Part shown: positions 19,493 through 29,486 of the stretch, piece by piece
How the letters are laid out: each line of letters begins with the position of its first letter
How positions within the stretch are numbered: position 1 is the stretch's first letter
Made by a program: the position numbers and the translations under genes
Notes under the pieces: model-generated
The model's input: only the letters and a program-made list of their open reading frames with translations
The model's database searches: none
What the model was told of the DNA's origin: nothing
Assembly (NCBI RefSeq): GCF_016765635.1
Contig: NZ_JAESVD010000003.1
Span: 310,001-374,000 of the forward strand
Length of the DNA: 64,000 nucleotides
Direction of reading: 5' to 3'
DNA from: Shewanella schlegeliana
GTDB lineage: Bacteria > Pseudomonadota > Gammaproteobacteria > Enterobacterales > Shewanellaceae

Positions 19493-20151
19493 TAGCTCTT
19501 TTTCTCGTTAGCGTTCAAGTCAATATGTTGTTCTGTCTTCTCTTTCAGCAAGTTAATCACTGATTCTATCCCTTGCTGACGCACAAGGTTGGTGATCTCT
19601 GATTGCTTCGATGATAACAAGCTAACGCCTTCGGCAATTAAGTCAAATGCTTTCCAAGTGCCATCTTTTAAGCGACGCGCCTTGAACTGCAACTTAATCG
19701 CAGGGCGCCCCTGCTCGACAACCTGAATATTGACGCTGACAAACTTCTCACCGGCAAAGTCTTCGGCTCTGCCGTATTCTACAGTTTGGTCGGTATATTC
19801 GGTAAATGCCTGGGCATAAGTCGAAATCAGATAGCCTTTAAATGCTTCAACAAAGCGCTCGCGCTGGTCTTTAGTGGTATCCCGTAGATACTGACCTAAT
19901 ACCTTATAAGAGGCATACTTATAATCAACATAAGGCATCAACTCTTCGGTCACGATCACCTTTAAGTGATCGGGGTCGGCTGCAATCAGCTTCTCATCTT
20001 GATGAAAGCGGGCAAAGGTCTTGTTAGCAACCTCTTCAACCATAGTAAAGGGGTTACTCTGGTCGATATCAGTACTTGCGGCAGCCTGAGCCCCAACACT
20101 AAGCAGTGCCATCATGGCTAACATTACGCTGCGATAAAAACCTTTAAACAT
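19492..20151 (-). CDS. mlaC: MlaC, periplasmic phospholipid-binding shuttle
   Basis: The 219-residue protein has a signal peptide (MFKGFYRSVMLAMMALLSVG, cleaved near AQAAA) and the MlaC/Ttg2D fold, with segments such as EELMPYVDYKYASYKVLGQY and LKDGTWKAFDLIAEGVSLL. MlaC carries phospholipid between the MlaA-porin complex and MlaD. The ATG at 20151 has GGAG nine bases upstream; an in-frame TTG at 20166 is less likely. It lies between mlaD and mlaB. Confidence 0.94.
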   Translation of the reverse strand: MFKGFYRSVMLAMMALLSVGAQAAASTDIDQSNPFTMVEEVANKTFARFHQDEKLIAADPDHLKVIVTEELMPYVDYKYASYKVLGQYLRDTTKDQRERFVEAFKGYLISTYAQAFTEYTDQTVEYGRAEDFAGEKFVSVNIQVVEQGRPAIKLQFKARRLKDGTWKAFDLIAEGVSLLSSKQSEITNLVRQQGIESVINLLKEKTEQHIDLNANEKKS

Positions 20152-20183
20152 CTTAAAATACTCCAACTACTTATCCTAAAAGG

Positions 20184-20654
20184 CTAATCCTTTTTGCCCA
20201 TGCTATAGAGGAACTGGCCAATCAACTCTTCCAGTACCAACGCCGAATGAGTATCTTCAATACGATCGCCATCAACTAATAGCTCAATATCATCATCCAT
20301 AAAACCTGGGGTTAGCCCCAAAAACTGCTCGCCTAGCAAACCTGAAGTTAAAATTGACAGAGTGCTGGTCTCAGGAAAATCCTGATAACGCTTATCCATT
20401 GAAAGTGTCACTACAGGCACTAATTTTTTAGGATCGAGATCAATGGCACTGACGCGACCAACCACAACACCACCGACTTTCACTGGCGAACGCACCTTAA
20501 GGCCGCCGATGTTGTTAAACTTGGCATACAGGGTATAACTGCTATCACCGGATTTAACCTCAACATTGGCAACGTTAAACACCAGCACTAGAAAGGCTGC
20601 CAATCCGGACAATAAAAATAGACCGACTAGAATCTCAATTTTCCTTGTCAACAT
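20184..20654 (-). CDS. mlaD: MlaD, MCE-domain subunit of the phospholipid transporter
   Basis: 156 residues with one N-terminal membrane helix (about 7-28, ILVGLFLLSGLAAFLVLVF) and a single MCE domain (about 38-118, with FNNIGGLKVRSPVKVGGVVV). MlaD forms the hexameric periplasmic ring of MlaFEDB that receives lipid from MlaC. It is shorter than E. coli MlaD (183) at the C-terminus, but the MCE core is complete. A gap of about 75 bases separates it from mlaE. Confidence 0.94.
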   Translation of the reverse strand: MLTRKIEILVGLFLLSGLAAFLVLVFNVANVEVKSGDSSYTLYAKFNNIGGLKVRSPVKVGGVVVGRVSAIDLDPKKLVPVVTLSMDKRYQDFPETSTLSILTSGLLGEQFLGLTPGFMDDDIELLVDGDRIEDTHSALVLEELIGQFLYSMGKKD

Positions 20655-20729
20655 AACTCATTTACCACTCTATTCAATAAATCTAAACAATAATTAACGA
20701 CTAGATAACTCTCTCAATCGTCATATCAA

Positions 20730-21515
20730 CTACTGACCAAACATTATCGCCGTCAACAGGAAATCAAGCGCTAAAACCGCCAGGCTAGACTGGACCACGG
20801 TCTGAGTTGTCGCTCGACTAATCCCCTCGGGGTTAGGAATAACATGATAACCACGGTAAAGCGCTATCCATGTCACTACCACCGCAAACAATAAGCTCTT
20901 AATCATGCAGTTAACAATATCTTCTCGCCACTCAACTGATGCCTGAAGAATCGACCAGAAGCTACCGCTATCAATACCTTTCCACTCAACACCGACTATG
21001 TGTCCGCCATAAATCCCCACAGCAGTAAACATCAATGCCAATAGTGGCAAGCTGATGACGCCAGCCCAAAATCGAGGCGCAATAATCTGTCTCAGCGGGT
21101 CAATCGCCATCATCTCAAGACTCGATAGCTGCTCGGTGCTTTTCATTAGACCAAGCTCTGCCGTTAACGCTGAGCCCGCTCGACCTGCGAATAATAGCGC
21201 CGTCACCACGGGACCAAGCTCTCGTAATAAGCTTAGAGCAACCATGGGACCTAGGCTCTCTTCAGTACCAAAGCCCACTAAAATATTATAGCCCTGCAAC
21301 GCCAGCACCATGCCGATAAACAGGCCTGAAACTAAGATAATTACCATCGACTGCACGCCCACCACATATAGCTGCTTTAGTAGCAATGGCGTCCCTTTTC
21401 GAAATCGAGGGCGGTGCATTATTGCGCCCCACAGCATCAGTCCGGCTTTTCCTAGCCCTATCACCAACTCGATAGCAGCCCGACCTAATCGAGCGATTTG
21501 ATCAATCAAGTTCAC
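20730..21515 (-). CDS. mlaE: MlaE, permease of the phospholipid transporter
   Basis: The 261-residue integral membrane permease (MlaE/YrbE family) has about five or six helices and the highly conserved [20 protein letters not shown] and [16 protein letters not shown] motifs. The start is set at the GTG at 21515 ([11 protein letters not shown]), which overlaps the mlaF stop by 14 bases, has AAGGA upstream and gives the E. coli length of 260; an ATG at 21584 is possible but lies deep in mlaF. It forms the lipid path of MlaFEDB. Confidence 0.93.
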   Translation of the reverse strand: MNLIDQIARLGRAAIELVIGLGKAGLMLWGAIMHRPRFRKGTPLLLKQLYVVGVQSMVIILVSGLFIGMVLALQGYNILVGFGTEESLGPMVALSLLRELGPVVTALLFAGRAGSALTAELGLMKSTEQLSSLEMMAIDPLRQIIAPRFWAGVISLPLLALMFTAVGIYGGHIVGVEWKGIDSGSFWSILQASVEWREDIVNCMIKSLLFAVVVTWIALYRGYHVIPNPEGISRATTQTVVQSSLAVLALDFLLTAIMFGQ

Positions 21516-22314
21516 GAAGTAGTTCCTTCTTATAATCTTCTGCCGGGTAATGGAACGGTACCGGACCGTCTGGCTCACCACCAATAAACTGTCTTAATTT
21601 TAGATCTTCAGACAAACGCAGCTCTTCGGGGGTGCCGTGAGCGATAATGCGTTTGTCGGCTAAGACATAAACGTAATCAGCAATTCCCAGCACTTCAGAC
21701 ACATCGTGAGAAACCACGACAGAGGTGAGATTAAGCGCATCGGACAGTTCACGAATAAGCTTAACCAACACCCCCATAGAGATAGGATCCTGCCCGGCAA
21801 ATGGCTCATCGTAAAGCACCATCTCAGGCTCTAATGCGATAGCTCTGGCTAAGGCTGCACGGCGCTGCATACCGCCCGATAACTCCGAAGGCATCAATTG
21901 CGCAGCCCCTCTTAGGCCTACGGCTTCGAGTTTCATCAAGACGATACGGCGAATGATCGCTTCGGGCAGGCCAGAATGCTCTCTGAGCGCGAAGGCGACA
22001 TTATCGAACACATTCATGTCGGTAAACAGTGCGCCACTTTGAAACAGCATACTCATGCGCTTACGCAGGGCAAAAAGTTCACTGCGACTGCACTTATGCA
22101 CATCGACACCGTCGAACGTGACAGAGCCACTATCGGGGATTAATTGGCCACCAATCAGTTTAAGCAGGGTTGTTTTTCCGATACCACTTGGCCCCATAAT
22201 GGCTGTAACTTTCCCCTTGGGGATCGACAGGGTCACGTCCTCAAAAATGACATGCGTGCCGCGGCTAAACGCCATATTTTTAGTTTCGACCAATGTTTTG
22301 GGGAGTTGAGTCAT
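21502..22314 (-). CDS. mlaF: MlaF, ATPase of the phospholipid transporter
   Basis: About 270 residues of ABC ATPase with Walker [10 protein letters not shown], signature [14 protein letters not shown], Walker [14 protein letters not shown] and the H-loop VVSHDV. MlaF powers retrograde phospholipid transport that keeps the outer leaflet asymmetric. The start is uncertain: the ATG at 22314 ([13 protein letters not shown]) fits the family better than the ATG at 22329, and neither has a strong ribosome binding site. First gene of the operon, divergent from yrbG. Confidence 0.94.
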   Translation of the reverse strand: MTQLPKTLVETKNMAFSRGTHVIFEDVTLSIPKGKVTAIMGPSGIGKTTLLKLIGGQLIPDSGSVTFDGVDVHKCSRSELFALRKRMSMLFQSGALFTDMNVFDNVAFALREHSGLPEAIIRRIVLMKLEAVGLRGAAQLMPSELSGGMQRRAALARAIALEPEMVLYDEPFAGQDPISMGVLVKLIRELSDALNLTSVVVSHDVSEVLGIADYVYVLADKRIIAHGTPEELRLSEDLKLRQFIGGEPDGPVPFHYPAEDYKKELLRELD

Positions 22315-22489
22315 GCAAGAGCCCTGCATCTAAATTATGGAAACTTCCATTTTCCGTACCGGAAAGGGAGAAATTGTACGTAATTGACCAAAGAGGCACA
22401 ACCAAATCGATACTATCTCACCTCAATACTTTCATTTTAATTCAATTACAGCGAAAATAAGCGGCTAGATCCCAACATACTAAGAATCG

Positions 22490-23449
22490 ATGCTATTTAA
22501 TATTTTTCTGTTAGTCGCAGGCTTAAGCGCACTAGTCTGGAGTGCCGACAAATTTGTTTATGGTGCAGCGGCTTTTGCCCGCAATCTTGGCTTACCGCCA
22601 ATGTTAATCGGTTTAACGATTGTTGCTATGGGTAGCTCAGCCCCCGAAATGTTTGTTGCTGCAACCGCATCACTCGATGGCATGACAGATACCGCTATCG
22701 GTAATGTTCTGGGTTCTAATATCGCAAATATCACATTGATCTTAGGAATAACCGCGTTACTCGGAGCGATCTCAGTCAGTTCGCAAACCCTTAAACGCGA
22801 AATTCCAATGATGCTGGTCGCCACAGTAATTGTAGGTTACTTCCTGCATGACGGATTTTTAACGCGCATTGAAGGCGTCACCCTGTTGGTGATGTTTTTT
22901 GGCTTAATGGGCTACCTAATTTGGCATGCATTGACCAATAAGAATCGCGATGCCTTGGCACAAGATGCTGAAGAAGAAATCCCTGCCGATGTCCCTACGG
23001 CAAAAGCGATTTTATGGCTGGTTGTCGGCATGGTATTATTGCCTCTATCGGCAGACTGGATGGTACAAGGCGCGGTTGGGATCGCCAAGGCGTATCATCT
23101 ATCGGATCTGGTTATCGGCCTGACCATTATTGCTGTGGGTACCAGTTTACCAGAGCTTGCCGCTTGTGTTGCCGGCGTCTTAAAAAAAGAAGACGATCTT
23201 GCTATCGGTAACATAGTTGGTTCAAACTTATTCAATATTTTAGCAGTACTTGCTATACCAGGTATCATAGCGCCGGGCGCCGTAGATGCCGCAGCGAGTA
23301 CTCGTGATTTTTATATGGTGCTAGCAACAAGCAGTGCACTTGCAATACTGATCTTATTAACGGGACGCGCCAAACAGCTAAAACCATGGCATGGCGTAGT
23401 ACTACTTATTACATTTATCGCATACCAAGCGTTACTTTTCCTATCTTAA
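22490..23449 (+). CDS. yrbG: Calcium/sodium antiporter, YrbG/CaxA family
   Basis: The 319-residue membrane protein has about ten helices arranged as two inverted Na_Ca_ex repeats, each with its signature: MGSSAPEMFVAATASLDG in the first half and VGTSLPELAACVAG in the second. The matching pairs GNVLGSNIANI and GNIVGSNLFNI complete the alpha repeats. YrbG-type proteins are K+-independent Na+/Ca2+ exchangers; substrate here is by family only. It is divergent from mlaF and upstream of kdsD, as in E. coli. Confidence 0.93.
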   Translation: MLFNIFLLVAGLSALVWSADKFVYGAAAFARNLGLPPMLIGLTIVAMGSSAPEMFVAATASLDGMTDTAIGNVLGSNIANITLILGITALLGAISVSSQTLKREIPMMLVATVIVGYFLHDGFLTRIEGVTLLVMFFGLMGYLIWHALTNKNRDALAQDAEEEIPADVPTAKAILWLVVGMVLLPLSADWMVQGAVGIAKAYHLSDLVIGLTIIAVGTSLPELAACVAGVLKKEDDLAIGNIVGSNLFNILAVLAIPGIIAPGAVDAAASTRDFYMVLATSSALAILILLTGRAKQLKPWHGVVLLITFIAYQALLFLS

Positions 23450-23495
23450 TCCTAGGTGCGATACGTTAAGCAGCAATTTAAAGAGAGACCAAGAA

Positions 23496-24473
23496 ATGGT
23501 AGATGAACATCAACTACGCCAATGGGGTACCAAGGTCATCGATATCGAGAAACAAGCACTCGATAATCTGTATCAGTACGTCGACTCTTCAGAATTTGCC
23601 CAAGCTTGCCAATTAATCTTGCAATGTACTGGTAAAGTCATCGTGATGGGCATGGGCAAGTCTGGCCATATCGGCAACAAGATTTCAGCCACATTAGCCA
23701 GTACAGGTACACCTGCGTTTTTCGTCCATCCAGGCGAAGCCAGCCACGGCGACCTTGGCGTGTTGAGTGAAAACGATATCGTGCTAGCAATCTCCAACTC
23801 AGGCGAATCGAGCGAGATCTTAACCTTGATGCCTGTTATTAAACGCATGGGGCTGCCCATGATCTCGGTAACGGGTAAGCCCGATTCCAATATGGCAAAG
23901 CTTGCTCAGCTACACCTCTGCATCGAAGTGCCAGAAGAAGCATGTCCATTAGGGCTGGCCCCAACCTCAAGCACCACTGCAACCTTAGTCATGGGCGATG
24001 CCCTAGCCGTTGCACTGCTGCAGGCTCGCGGCTTCACCCAAGATGACTTTGCACTGTCTCATCCTGGCGGCAGCCTAGGCCGTAAACTGTTATTAAAAGT
24101 CAGCGATGTGATGCATAAAGGCGTTGAACTACCGAGCGTGCAAGATGATATCTGCATCACCGAGGCGCTATATGAGATCTCTAAAAAAGGCTTAGGTATG
24201 ACGGCTGTAGTCGACAGCAACAATACATTGGTCGGGATCTTCACCGACGGCGATCTACGCCGCGTTATTGATGCCGAAGTCAATTTGCGAACCACGCCAA
24301 TTGCCGATGTGATGACCAAAGGTTGCGTCACGATTACCGATAACGTATTGGCGGCAGAAGCACTAAAAGTCATGGACACAAAAAGTATCAATGGCTTAAT
24401 AGTGATTAACGACAAGCAGCAACCTGTTGGCGCATTAAACATGCTAGATATGGTTAAAGCGGGAGTAATTTAA
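23496..24473 (+). CDS. kdsD: D-arabinose 5-phosphate isomerase
   Basis: KdsD converts ribulose 5-phosphate to arabinose 5-phosphate, the first step of Kdo synthesis for LPS. The 325-residue protein has an N-terminal SIS sugar-isomerase domain (about 40-175, with MGMGKSGHIGNKISATLAST) and two C-terminal CBS domains (about 210-325). Length equals that of E. coli KdsD to within a few residues. kdsC follows after one base. Confidence 0.95.
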   Translation: MVDEHQLRQWGTKVIDIEKQALDNLYQYVDSSEFAQACQLILQCTGKVIVMGMGKSGHIGNKISATLASTGTPAFFVHPGEASHGDLGVLSENDIVLAISNSGESSEILTLMPVIKRMGLPMISVTGKPDSNMAKLAQLHLCIEVPEEACPLGLAPTSSTTATLVMGDALAVALLQARGFTQDDFALSHPGGSLGRKLLLKVSDVMHKGVELPSVQDDICITEALYEISKKGLGMTAVVDSNNTLVGIFTDGDLRRVIDAEVNLRTTPIADVMTKGCVTITDNVLAAEALKVMDTKSINGLIVINDKQQPVGALNMLDMVKAGVI

Positions 24474-24474
24474 C

Positions 24475-25026
24475 ATGTCTCACCAAGGTTTCTACGGCCC
24501 AATTAGTGACTCTGTTTGGCAGGCTGCCAGTAAAATCAAATTGCTTATCTGCGATGTGGATGGCGTATTTTCTGATGGTCTGGTTTACATGAGCAACAGC
24601 GGTGAAGAGCTAAAAACCTTCCATACCCGTGATGGCTATGGTGTGCGCTCTGTACTCACTAGCGGTATTCATGTGGCGATTATCACTGGCCGTAAATCAC
24701 AAATCGTTGAAGACAGATTTACCGCCCTTGGCGTCACACATATCTATCAAGGGGTCGACAATAAGCTGGCTCCCTATAATGAGCTACTCGCACTTTATAA
24801 TGTCACTCCAGAAGAAGTCGCCTATATTGGAGATGATATGGTGGACTTACCTGTCATGCAAAAGGTGGGTCTATCCGTCTGTGTAGCAGACGGTCACCCA
24901 TACGTGAAACAGCACGCCAAGATGACGACCCATATTAAAGGTGGTCACGGTGCTCTGCGTGAGCTGACTGATCTACTATTGTTAAGCCAAGACAAGTTTG
25001 ACTCGGCCCATGGGATGAGTATATGA
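24475..25026 (+). CDS. kdsC: 3-deoxy-D-manno-octulosonate 8-phosphate phosphatase
   Basis: The 183-residue HAD-superfamily phosphatase (C0 type, no cap) has the nucleophile motif CDVDGVFSDG near residues 24-33, a later AIITGRKS motif and the GDDMVDLPVM metal-binding motif. It releases phosphate from Kdo 8-phosphate. It starts one base after kdsD and its stop overlaps the lptC start by four bases, so the cluster is clearly an operon. Confidence 0.95.
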   Translation: MSHQGFYGPISDSVWQAASKIKLLICDVDGVFSDGLVYMSNSGEELKTFHTRDGYGVRSVLTSGIHVAIITGRKSQIVEDRFTALGVTHIYQGVDNKLAPYNELLALYNVTPEEVAYIGDDMVDLPVMQKVGLSVCVADGHPYVKQHAKMTTHIKGGHGALRELTDLLLLSQDKFDSAHGMSI

Positions 25027-25580
25027 ACCGCGTTACCCTAGCGATTATCGCCTTTTTTGGCACTGCACTTCTGCTCTACTGGCAAGTGCAGTCTAAAAAG
25101 AGTGAACAAGAGCTGGATATCGATATGAGTCAGCGACCCGATTATATTATCGATGACCTACGCAGCGTCCAATATAACGAGTTAGGTCTAATCAACAGTA
25201 AAGTTTCAGCTAAACACATGGAGCATTTCGATAGCGTCAGCATGACCTATTTTACTGAGCCTGTGTACCTTATCTACCCCGATGACGGCCAAGCCCAATG
25301 GCGCCTTCGGAGTGAGAAAGGTAGCCTAAATAAAGTCACTGGCAAGGTAACTTTAGAAAACAATGTTATTATCGACTCTATCAGTCCTGAAGAGCCGATT
25401 CAGACGTTAACTACAAGCTATTTAGAGCTTGATCTAAATACGATGATCATGACCTCTGACGAAGTAATCCACGTCACAGGCAACGAATTTGTCATTCAAG
25501 GATTAGGCTTGTACGCCGATCTGAATGCTCAGAGCGTTAAACTGGTTAGCCAAGTAGAAGGCATCTACGAAGCTAAATAA
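25023..25580 (+). CDS. lptC: LPS export protein LptC
   Basis: 185 residues with a single N-terminal membrane anchor (about 5-21, LAIIAFFGTALLLYWQV) and a periplasmic beta-jellyroll. LptC receives LPS from LptB2FG and passes it to LptA. It overlaps kdsC by ATGA and precedes lptA, the standard order. The typical low-conservation sequence contains the family phrase RPDYIIDDLRSVQYNELG. Confidence 0.93.
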   Translation: MNRVTLAIIAFFGTALLLYWQVQSKKSEQELDIDMSQRPDYIIDDLRSVQYNELGLINSKVSAKHMEHFDSVSMTYFTEPVYLIYPDDGQAQWRLRSEKGSLNKVTGKVTLENNVIIDSISPEEPIQTLTTSYLELDLNTMIMTSDEVIHVTGNEFVIQGLGLYADLNAQSVKLVSQVEGIYEAK

Positions 25581-25645
25581 CGCTCTATTACATGAACACT
25601 TTTGCACTCGCGCTAACAATCGCTTTAGCTGAGTAGAAGGACGCT

Positions 25646-26185
25646 ATGAAATACAATCAATCTATCCTTGCAGGCCTATTTTGTCTGTTGAGTTTCAGCT
25701 CTGTAGCTAAAGTCGATGACCTGCTGCAAGAAGTGAAAATTGCCGCCGCAAGTCAAGAAGCCGATATCAAGAATAATCAGGTTATCTTCTTTGGCCCAGT
25801 AGAGGTCACTCAAGGCTCAATTAAGATGAATGCCGACGAACTACGTGTATTCTCCAAAGCAGACAAAAGCGGTAAGACACTAGTCGCGACTGGCAATCCA
25901 GCAACTTACACTCAGATGATGGAAGATGGTCGCCCAGCAACCGCTAGCGCCAAAGAGATCCGCTACGAGCTTGCAACCCGCACACTGACCTTAGTGGGTG
26001 AAGCAACCCTTGAGCAAGACGGCAGTCAAGTTACTGGTAATCTCATCAAATACAACATCGGCTTACAGCAGCTTATTGCAGAAAGTACTGGCAAGGGCGA
26101 TGACAGAGTTATCACTATTATTCAGCCTGAAACCTATCAGGAAGAGAAGCCTAGTACGCCAGTGAAGAAGCAGGAACAGCAATGA
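25646..26185 (+). CDS. lptA: Periplasmic LPS bridge protein LptA
   Basis: 179 residues with a signal peptide ([20 protein letters not shown], cleaved near AKVDD) and an OstA-like jellyroll (about 35-150, with [19 protein letters not shown]). LptA oligomerises to bridge LptC and LptD across the periplasm. GAAGGA precedes the ATG. The stop overlaps lptB by four bases. The C-terminal tail is Lys/Gln/Pro-rich. Confidence 0.94.
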   Translation: MKYNQSILAGLFCLLSFSSVAKVDDLLQEVKIAAASQEADIKNNQVIFFGPVEVTQGSIKMNADELRVFSKADKSGKTLVATGNPATYTQMMEDGRPATASAKEIRYELATRTLTLVGEATLEQDGSQVTGNLIKYNIGLQQLIAESTGKGDDRVITIIQPETYQEEKPSTPVKKQEQQ

Positions 26186-26913
26186 CTCAAATTACCTTAA
26201 AAGCTGAGAATCTTGCTAAAAGCTACAAGAATCGAGCCGTAGTGCAAGATGTCAGCCTAACCGTAAAAACAGGACAGATTGTAGGCCTACTCGGCCCCAA
26301 TGGTGCAGGTAAAACCACCACTTTCTATATGGTGGTGGGTCTAGTACAAAGCGATAAAGGTAAGATTTTCATCGATAACGATGATCTTACTCTCGATCCT
26401 ATGCATCTTCGCGCCCGCAAAGGTATTGGCTACTTACCACAGGAAGCCAGTATTTTCAGAAAGCTTTCTGTTCGTGACAATATCATGGCGGTATTACAGA
26501 CCCGCAAAGATATCAATAATGAGCAACGTGAAGAGCAGCTAGAACACTTACTTGAAGAGTTCCACATCACTCACATTCGCGACAGTCAAGGTATGGCATT
26601 ATCGGGCGGTGAGCGACGCCGAGTCGAGATTGCTCGAGCACTCGCAGCGAATCCAAAGTTCATTTTATTAGATGAGCCATTCGCAGGTGTCGACCCGATA
26701 TCTGTAATTGATATTAAAAAAATTATTGAACAACTTAAGAGCCGTGGCTTGGGTGTACTGATCACTGACCACAATGTGCGTGAAACATTGGATGTGTGTG
26801 AGCATGCTTATATCGTGAGTCACGGAAACCTCATTGCCGAAGGTACGCCAGCTGAAATCTTGGACAACCAGCAAGTTAGGGCTGTGTACTTAGGTGAGCA
26901 ATTCAGGCTATAG
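26182..26913 (+). CDS. lptB: LPS export ABC transporter ATPase LptB
   Basis: The 243-residue ABC ATPase has Walker [10 protein letters not shown], a Q-loop in YLPQEASIF, signature [15 protein letters not shown], Walker [14 protein letters not shown] and H-loop ITDHNV. It drives LPS extraction with LptFG. Length and wording match LptB. It overlaps lptA, and a 137-base gap precedes rpoN. Confidence 0.97.
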   Translation: MTQITLKAENLAKSYKNRAVVQDVSLTVKTGQIVGLLGPNGAGKTTTFYMVVGLVQSDKGKIFIDNDDLTLDPMHLRARKGIGYLPQEASIFRKLSVRDNIMAVLQTRKDINNEQREEQLEHLLEEFHITHIRDSQGMALSGGERRRVEIARALAANPKFILLDEPFAGVDPISVIDIKKIIEQLKSRGLGVLITDHNVRETLDVCEHAYIVSHGNLIAEGTPAEILDNQQVRAVYLGEQFRL

Positions 26914-27050
26914 TTAATTAATACAGCGGAAGTCAAAACCCAAAACATAGAATTCATTTCTAAATAAAATCATAGTGTTGTGTTTTTAGGCTTCCTTCGC
27001 CAAACCAGCGAGCTTTAACGTTTAACTACAGTGTAGGGAATAGCGGTAAG

Positions 27051-28514
27051 ATGAAAGCGTCACTTCAGCTCAAAATGGGTCAACAGCTCACAATGACTCC
27101 TCAGTTACAGCAGGCCATTCGCCTGTTGCAACTGTCTTCTCTAGAGCTGCAACAAGAGATCCAACAAGCATTAGAGTCTAATCCGCTATTGGAATTAGAT
27201 GAAGAGCAGTCAGACGGTGATATCGACGGCAATGAAGACCAGTCATCGAGCGATTCTAATAACGATCTTAATCAAGATAGCGCCAGCGTTGAAACATCTG
27301 ATGCATTGACACAAGACTCCATGCCAGACGAACTGCCTATGGATACCACATGGGATGAAGTCTACACAGTCTCGTCAAACTCCAGCTCCGGTGTTAGCCG
27401 TGAAGATGATATGCCATTTCAAGGTGAAACCAGTGAAGGCCTATACGAACATCTTGAATGGCAAAAAAACCTCACACCATTTTCTGACAACGATCTCGCT
27501 ATCGCCACCGCAATTATCGATGCGATAGATGAGCGTGGATATCTAACCCAGAGCTGTGAGGAGATCCTCGAAGCCATGGGCGATCCAGAAACCGAACTGG
27601 ATGAGGTTGAAGCCGTTTTAAAACGCGTACAACATTTTGATCCTATCGGTGTTGCAGCACGTAATTTAAGTGAATGTTTACTGATCCAACTGGCACAGTA
27701 CACTGCCGATACGCCGCATATTGATAACGCTAGATTACTGATCAAAGATTACTTAGATCTGATTGCGGGACGCGACTTTAGACAGCTAATGCGCAAGACG
27801 AAGCTCAAAGAAGACGATCTACGAGACGCAATAGCACTGATCCAGACGCTCAATCCAAGACCTGGGCTGGCAATCGCTCGCAGCAAAGACGAGTACGTGA
27901 TCCCCGATGTCTCTGTCAGCAAGAAGAAAGGCCGCTGGGTGGTTGAGCTTAACCCAGACTATATGCCTAAGATCAATGTCAATCAGCACTATGCCTCTAT
28001 GGCACGTAGCACGACAAATCAGGCCGATGGACAATTTATTCGAGGTCACCTGCAAGAAGCTAAATGGTTTATCAAGAGTCTCGAAAGCCGTAACGACACC
28101 TTGTTAAAAGTGACCAACTGTATCGTTAAATTCCAACAAGGATTTTTCGAGTACGGTGAAGAAGCCATGAAGCCGATGGTGTTAAATGATATTGCTGAAG
28201 CCGTTGAAATGCATGAGTCGACCATTTCACGCGTAACAACACAGAAGTATATGCACACCCCAAGAGGTATCTTTGAACTCAAGTACTTCTTCTCTAGCCA
28301 TGTTGGTACTGACGATGGTGGAGAGTGCTCATCGACCGCAATCAGAGCGTTTATTAAGAAGTTAGTCGCAGCTGAGAACCAGAAGAAACCATTGAGTGAT
28401 AGCAAAATGGCGCAACTTTTGGCAGAACAAGGGATTAAAGTTGCTAGACGTACGATCGCGAAATATCGCGAAGCAATGCTGATCCCCCCCTCAAACCAAC
28501 GTAAGAGTTTATAA
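27051..28514 (+). CDS. rpoN: RNA polymerase sigma-54 factor
   Basis: The 487-residue protein has the three sigma-54 regions. Region I (residues 1-50) starts [20 protein letters not shown] and is Gln/Leu-rich. Region II (about 50-120) is acidic. The core- and DNA-binding region III includes the HTH and the RpoN box [10 protein letters not shown] near 466-475. It recognises -24/-12 promoters with bacterial enhancer-binding proteins such as NtrC. It is followed by hpf, ptsN, rapZ and ptsO as in E. coli. Confidence 0.98.
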   Translation: MKASLQLKMGQQLTMTPQLQQAIRLLQLSSLELQQEIQQALESNPLLELDEEQSDGDIDGNEDQSSSDSNNDLNQDSASVETSDALTQDSMPDELPMDTTWDEVYTVSSNSSSGVSREDDMPFQGETSEGLYEHLEWQKNLTPFSDNDLAIATAIIDAIDERGYLTQSCEEILEAMGDPETELDEVEAVLKRVQHFDPIGVAARNLSECLLIQLAQYTADTPHIDNARLLIKDYLDLIAGRDFRQLMRKTKLKEDDLRDAIALIQTLNPRPGLAIARSKDEYVIPDVSVSKKKGRWVVELNPDYMPKINVNQHYASMARSTTNQADGQFIRGHLQEAKWFIKSLESRNDTLLKVTNCIVKFQQGFFEYGEEAMKPMVLNDIAEAVEMHESTISRVTTQKYMHTPRGIFELKYFFSSHVGTDDGGECSSTAIRAFIKKLVAAENQKKPLSDSKMAQLLAEQGIKVARRTIAKYREAMLIPPSNQRKSL

Positions 28515-28544
28515 CTCAAAATTAGGCACTTGGAGGATCGTTAT

Positions 28545-28832
28545 ATGCAAATCAACGTGACAGGACATCATCTAGAAATTACTGATTCACTTCGGGGTTA
28601 TGTGGAAGAGAAATTCACAAAGCTTGAACGACATTTCGATCAGATCAATAATGTGCAGGTTATTTTGAACGTAGTAAAAACGCAGCAAATTGCCGAAGCA
28701 AAAATCCACCTAAAAAAGGGTGAAGTATTTGCCACTTCGGAACATGCCGATATGTATGCTGCGATAGACTCCCTGATCGATAAACTAGATCGTCAGGTTA
28801 TTAAACACAAAGAGAAACTAACTAAACACTAA
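28545..28832 (+). CDS. hpf: Ribosome hibernation promoting factor
   Basis: 95 residues of the HPF/YfiA family, starting MQINVTGHHLEITDSLRGYV, with the usual beta-alpha-beta-beta-beta-alpha fold. Short HPF lacks the C-terminal dimerisation domain and promotes 100S ribosome formation with RMF in gammaproteobacteria. The preferred ATG at 28545 has GGAGGAT upstream; the frame continues to 28530 without a better start. Confidence 0.94.
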   Translation: MQINVTGHHLEITDSLRGYVEEKFTKLERHFDQINNVQVILNVVKTQQIAEAKIHLKKGEVFATSEHADMYAAIDSLIDKLDRQVIKHKEKLTKH

Positions 28833-28834
28833 CG

Positions 28835-29278
28835 ATGGAACTAAGTACCATCCTGCAGCCGGAATGCACCACCTGTGCCACTCCGGGCAGTAAGAAAAAG
28901 GTATTGGAGCTAATCAGTGATATTGCCGCTGTCCAATACCCTACCCTTTCTTCACAAGAGATTTTTGAAAGTCTATTGGCGAGAGAAAAGATGGGTAGCA
29001 CGGGTATAGGTAATGGTATAGCTATTCCACACGGAAGGCTGGCAAATATTGAACGTCCAGTTGCGGTATTGATTAAATGTGAAGTTCCTATCGCATTTGA
29101 CGCTATCGATAAGCAACCTGTAGATATTCTATTTGCGCTGTTAGTCCCATCTGATCAGTGTGAGCAGCATTTAGCAACACTGTCATCGATGGCTGAGAAA
29201 CTCAACGATAAAGTAGTTCTGAAGCAATTGAGAAAGACCAGTAACGAGTCTGAACTATACCAAGTCATTACCCAGTAG
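28835..29278 (+). CDS. ptsN: Nitrogen-regulatory PTS EIIA protein (PtsN)
   Basis: The 147-residue EIIA-Ntr protein has the phosphorylation-site His in the motif GIAIPHGRL (about residue 68). It receives phosphate from NPr (PtsO) and regulates potassium transport and other targets rather than sugar uptake. It begins two bases after hpf. A long hairpin follows before rapZ. Confidence 0.96.
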   Translation: MELSTILQPECTTCATPGSKKKVLELISDIAAVQYPTLSSQEIFESLLAREKMGSTGIGNGIAIPHGRLANIERPVAVLIKCEVPIAFDAIDKQPVDILFALLVPSDQCEQHLATLSSMAEKLNDKVVLKQLRKTSNESELYQVITQ

Positions 29279-29289
29279 CATCTTACTCG

Positions 29290-29341
29290 GGTCTTTAAAT
29301 TAGTCGAATTACTCAGATGAAACTCTGATGATTTAAAGACC
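29290..29341. repeat. Long branched inverted repeat between ptsN and rapZ
   Basis: GGTCTTTAAAT (29290-29300) pairs perfectly with ATTTAAAGACC (29331-29341). The 30-base interior contains a second small stem, TCAGA with TCTGA. There is no T-run directly after it, so it may be a terminator aided by Rho, an RNA-processing site or a regulatory structure rather than a simple terminator. Confidence 0.6.
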
Positions 29342-29486
29342 TAAGTAATTATTACAGCAATATTATTTATTTTTCATTACCCACTCAAATTCTTGCTTTC
29401 AGCCTTAAAAAAGTTAATCCTTACACTTGTGCAATATAATCATATAAAAACTAACATTCGTTTAAACTCTATCAGGTAATCATACG

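Noticed and set aside
28046..28519. 157-codon open frame antisense to rpoN
   Set aside because: Shadow of a highly conserved gene; no ribosome binding site and no family likeness.
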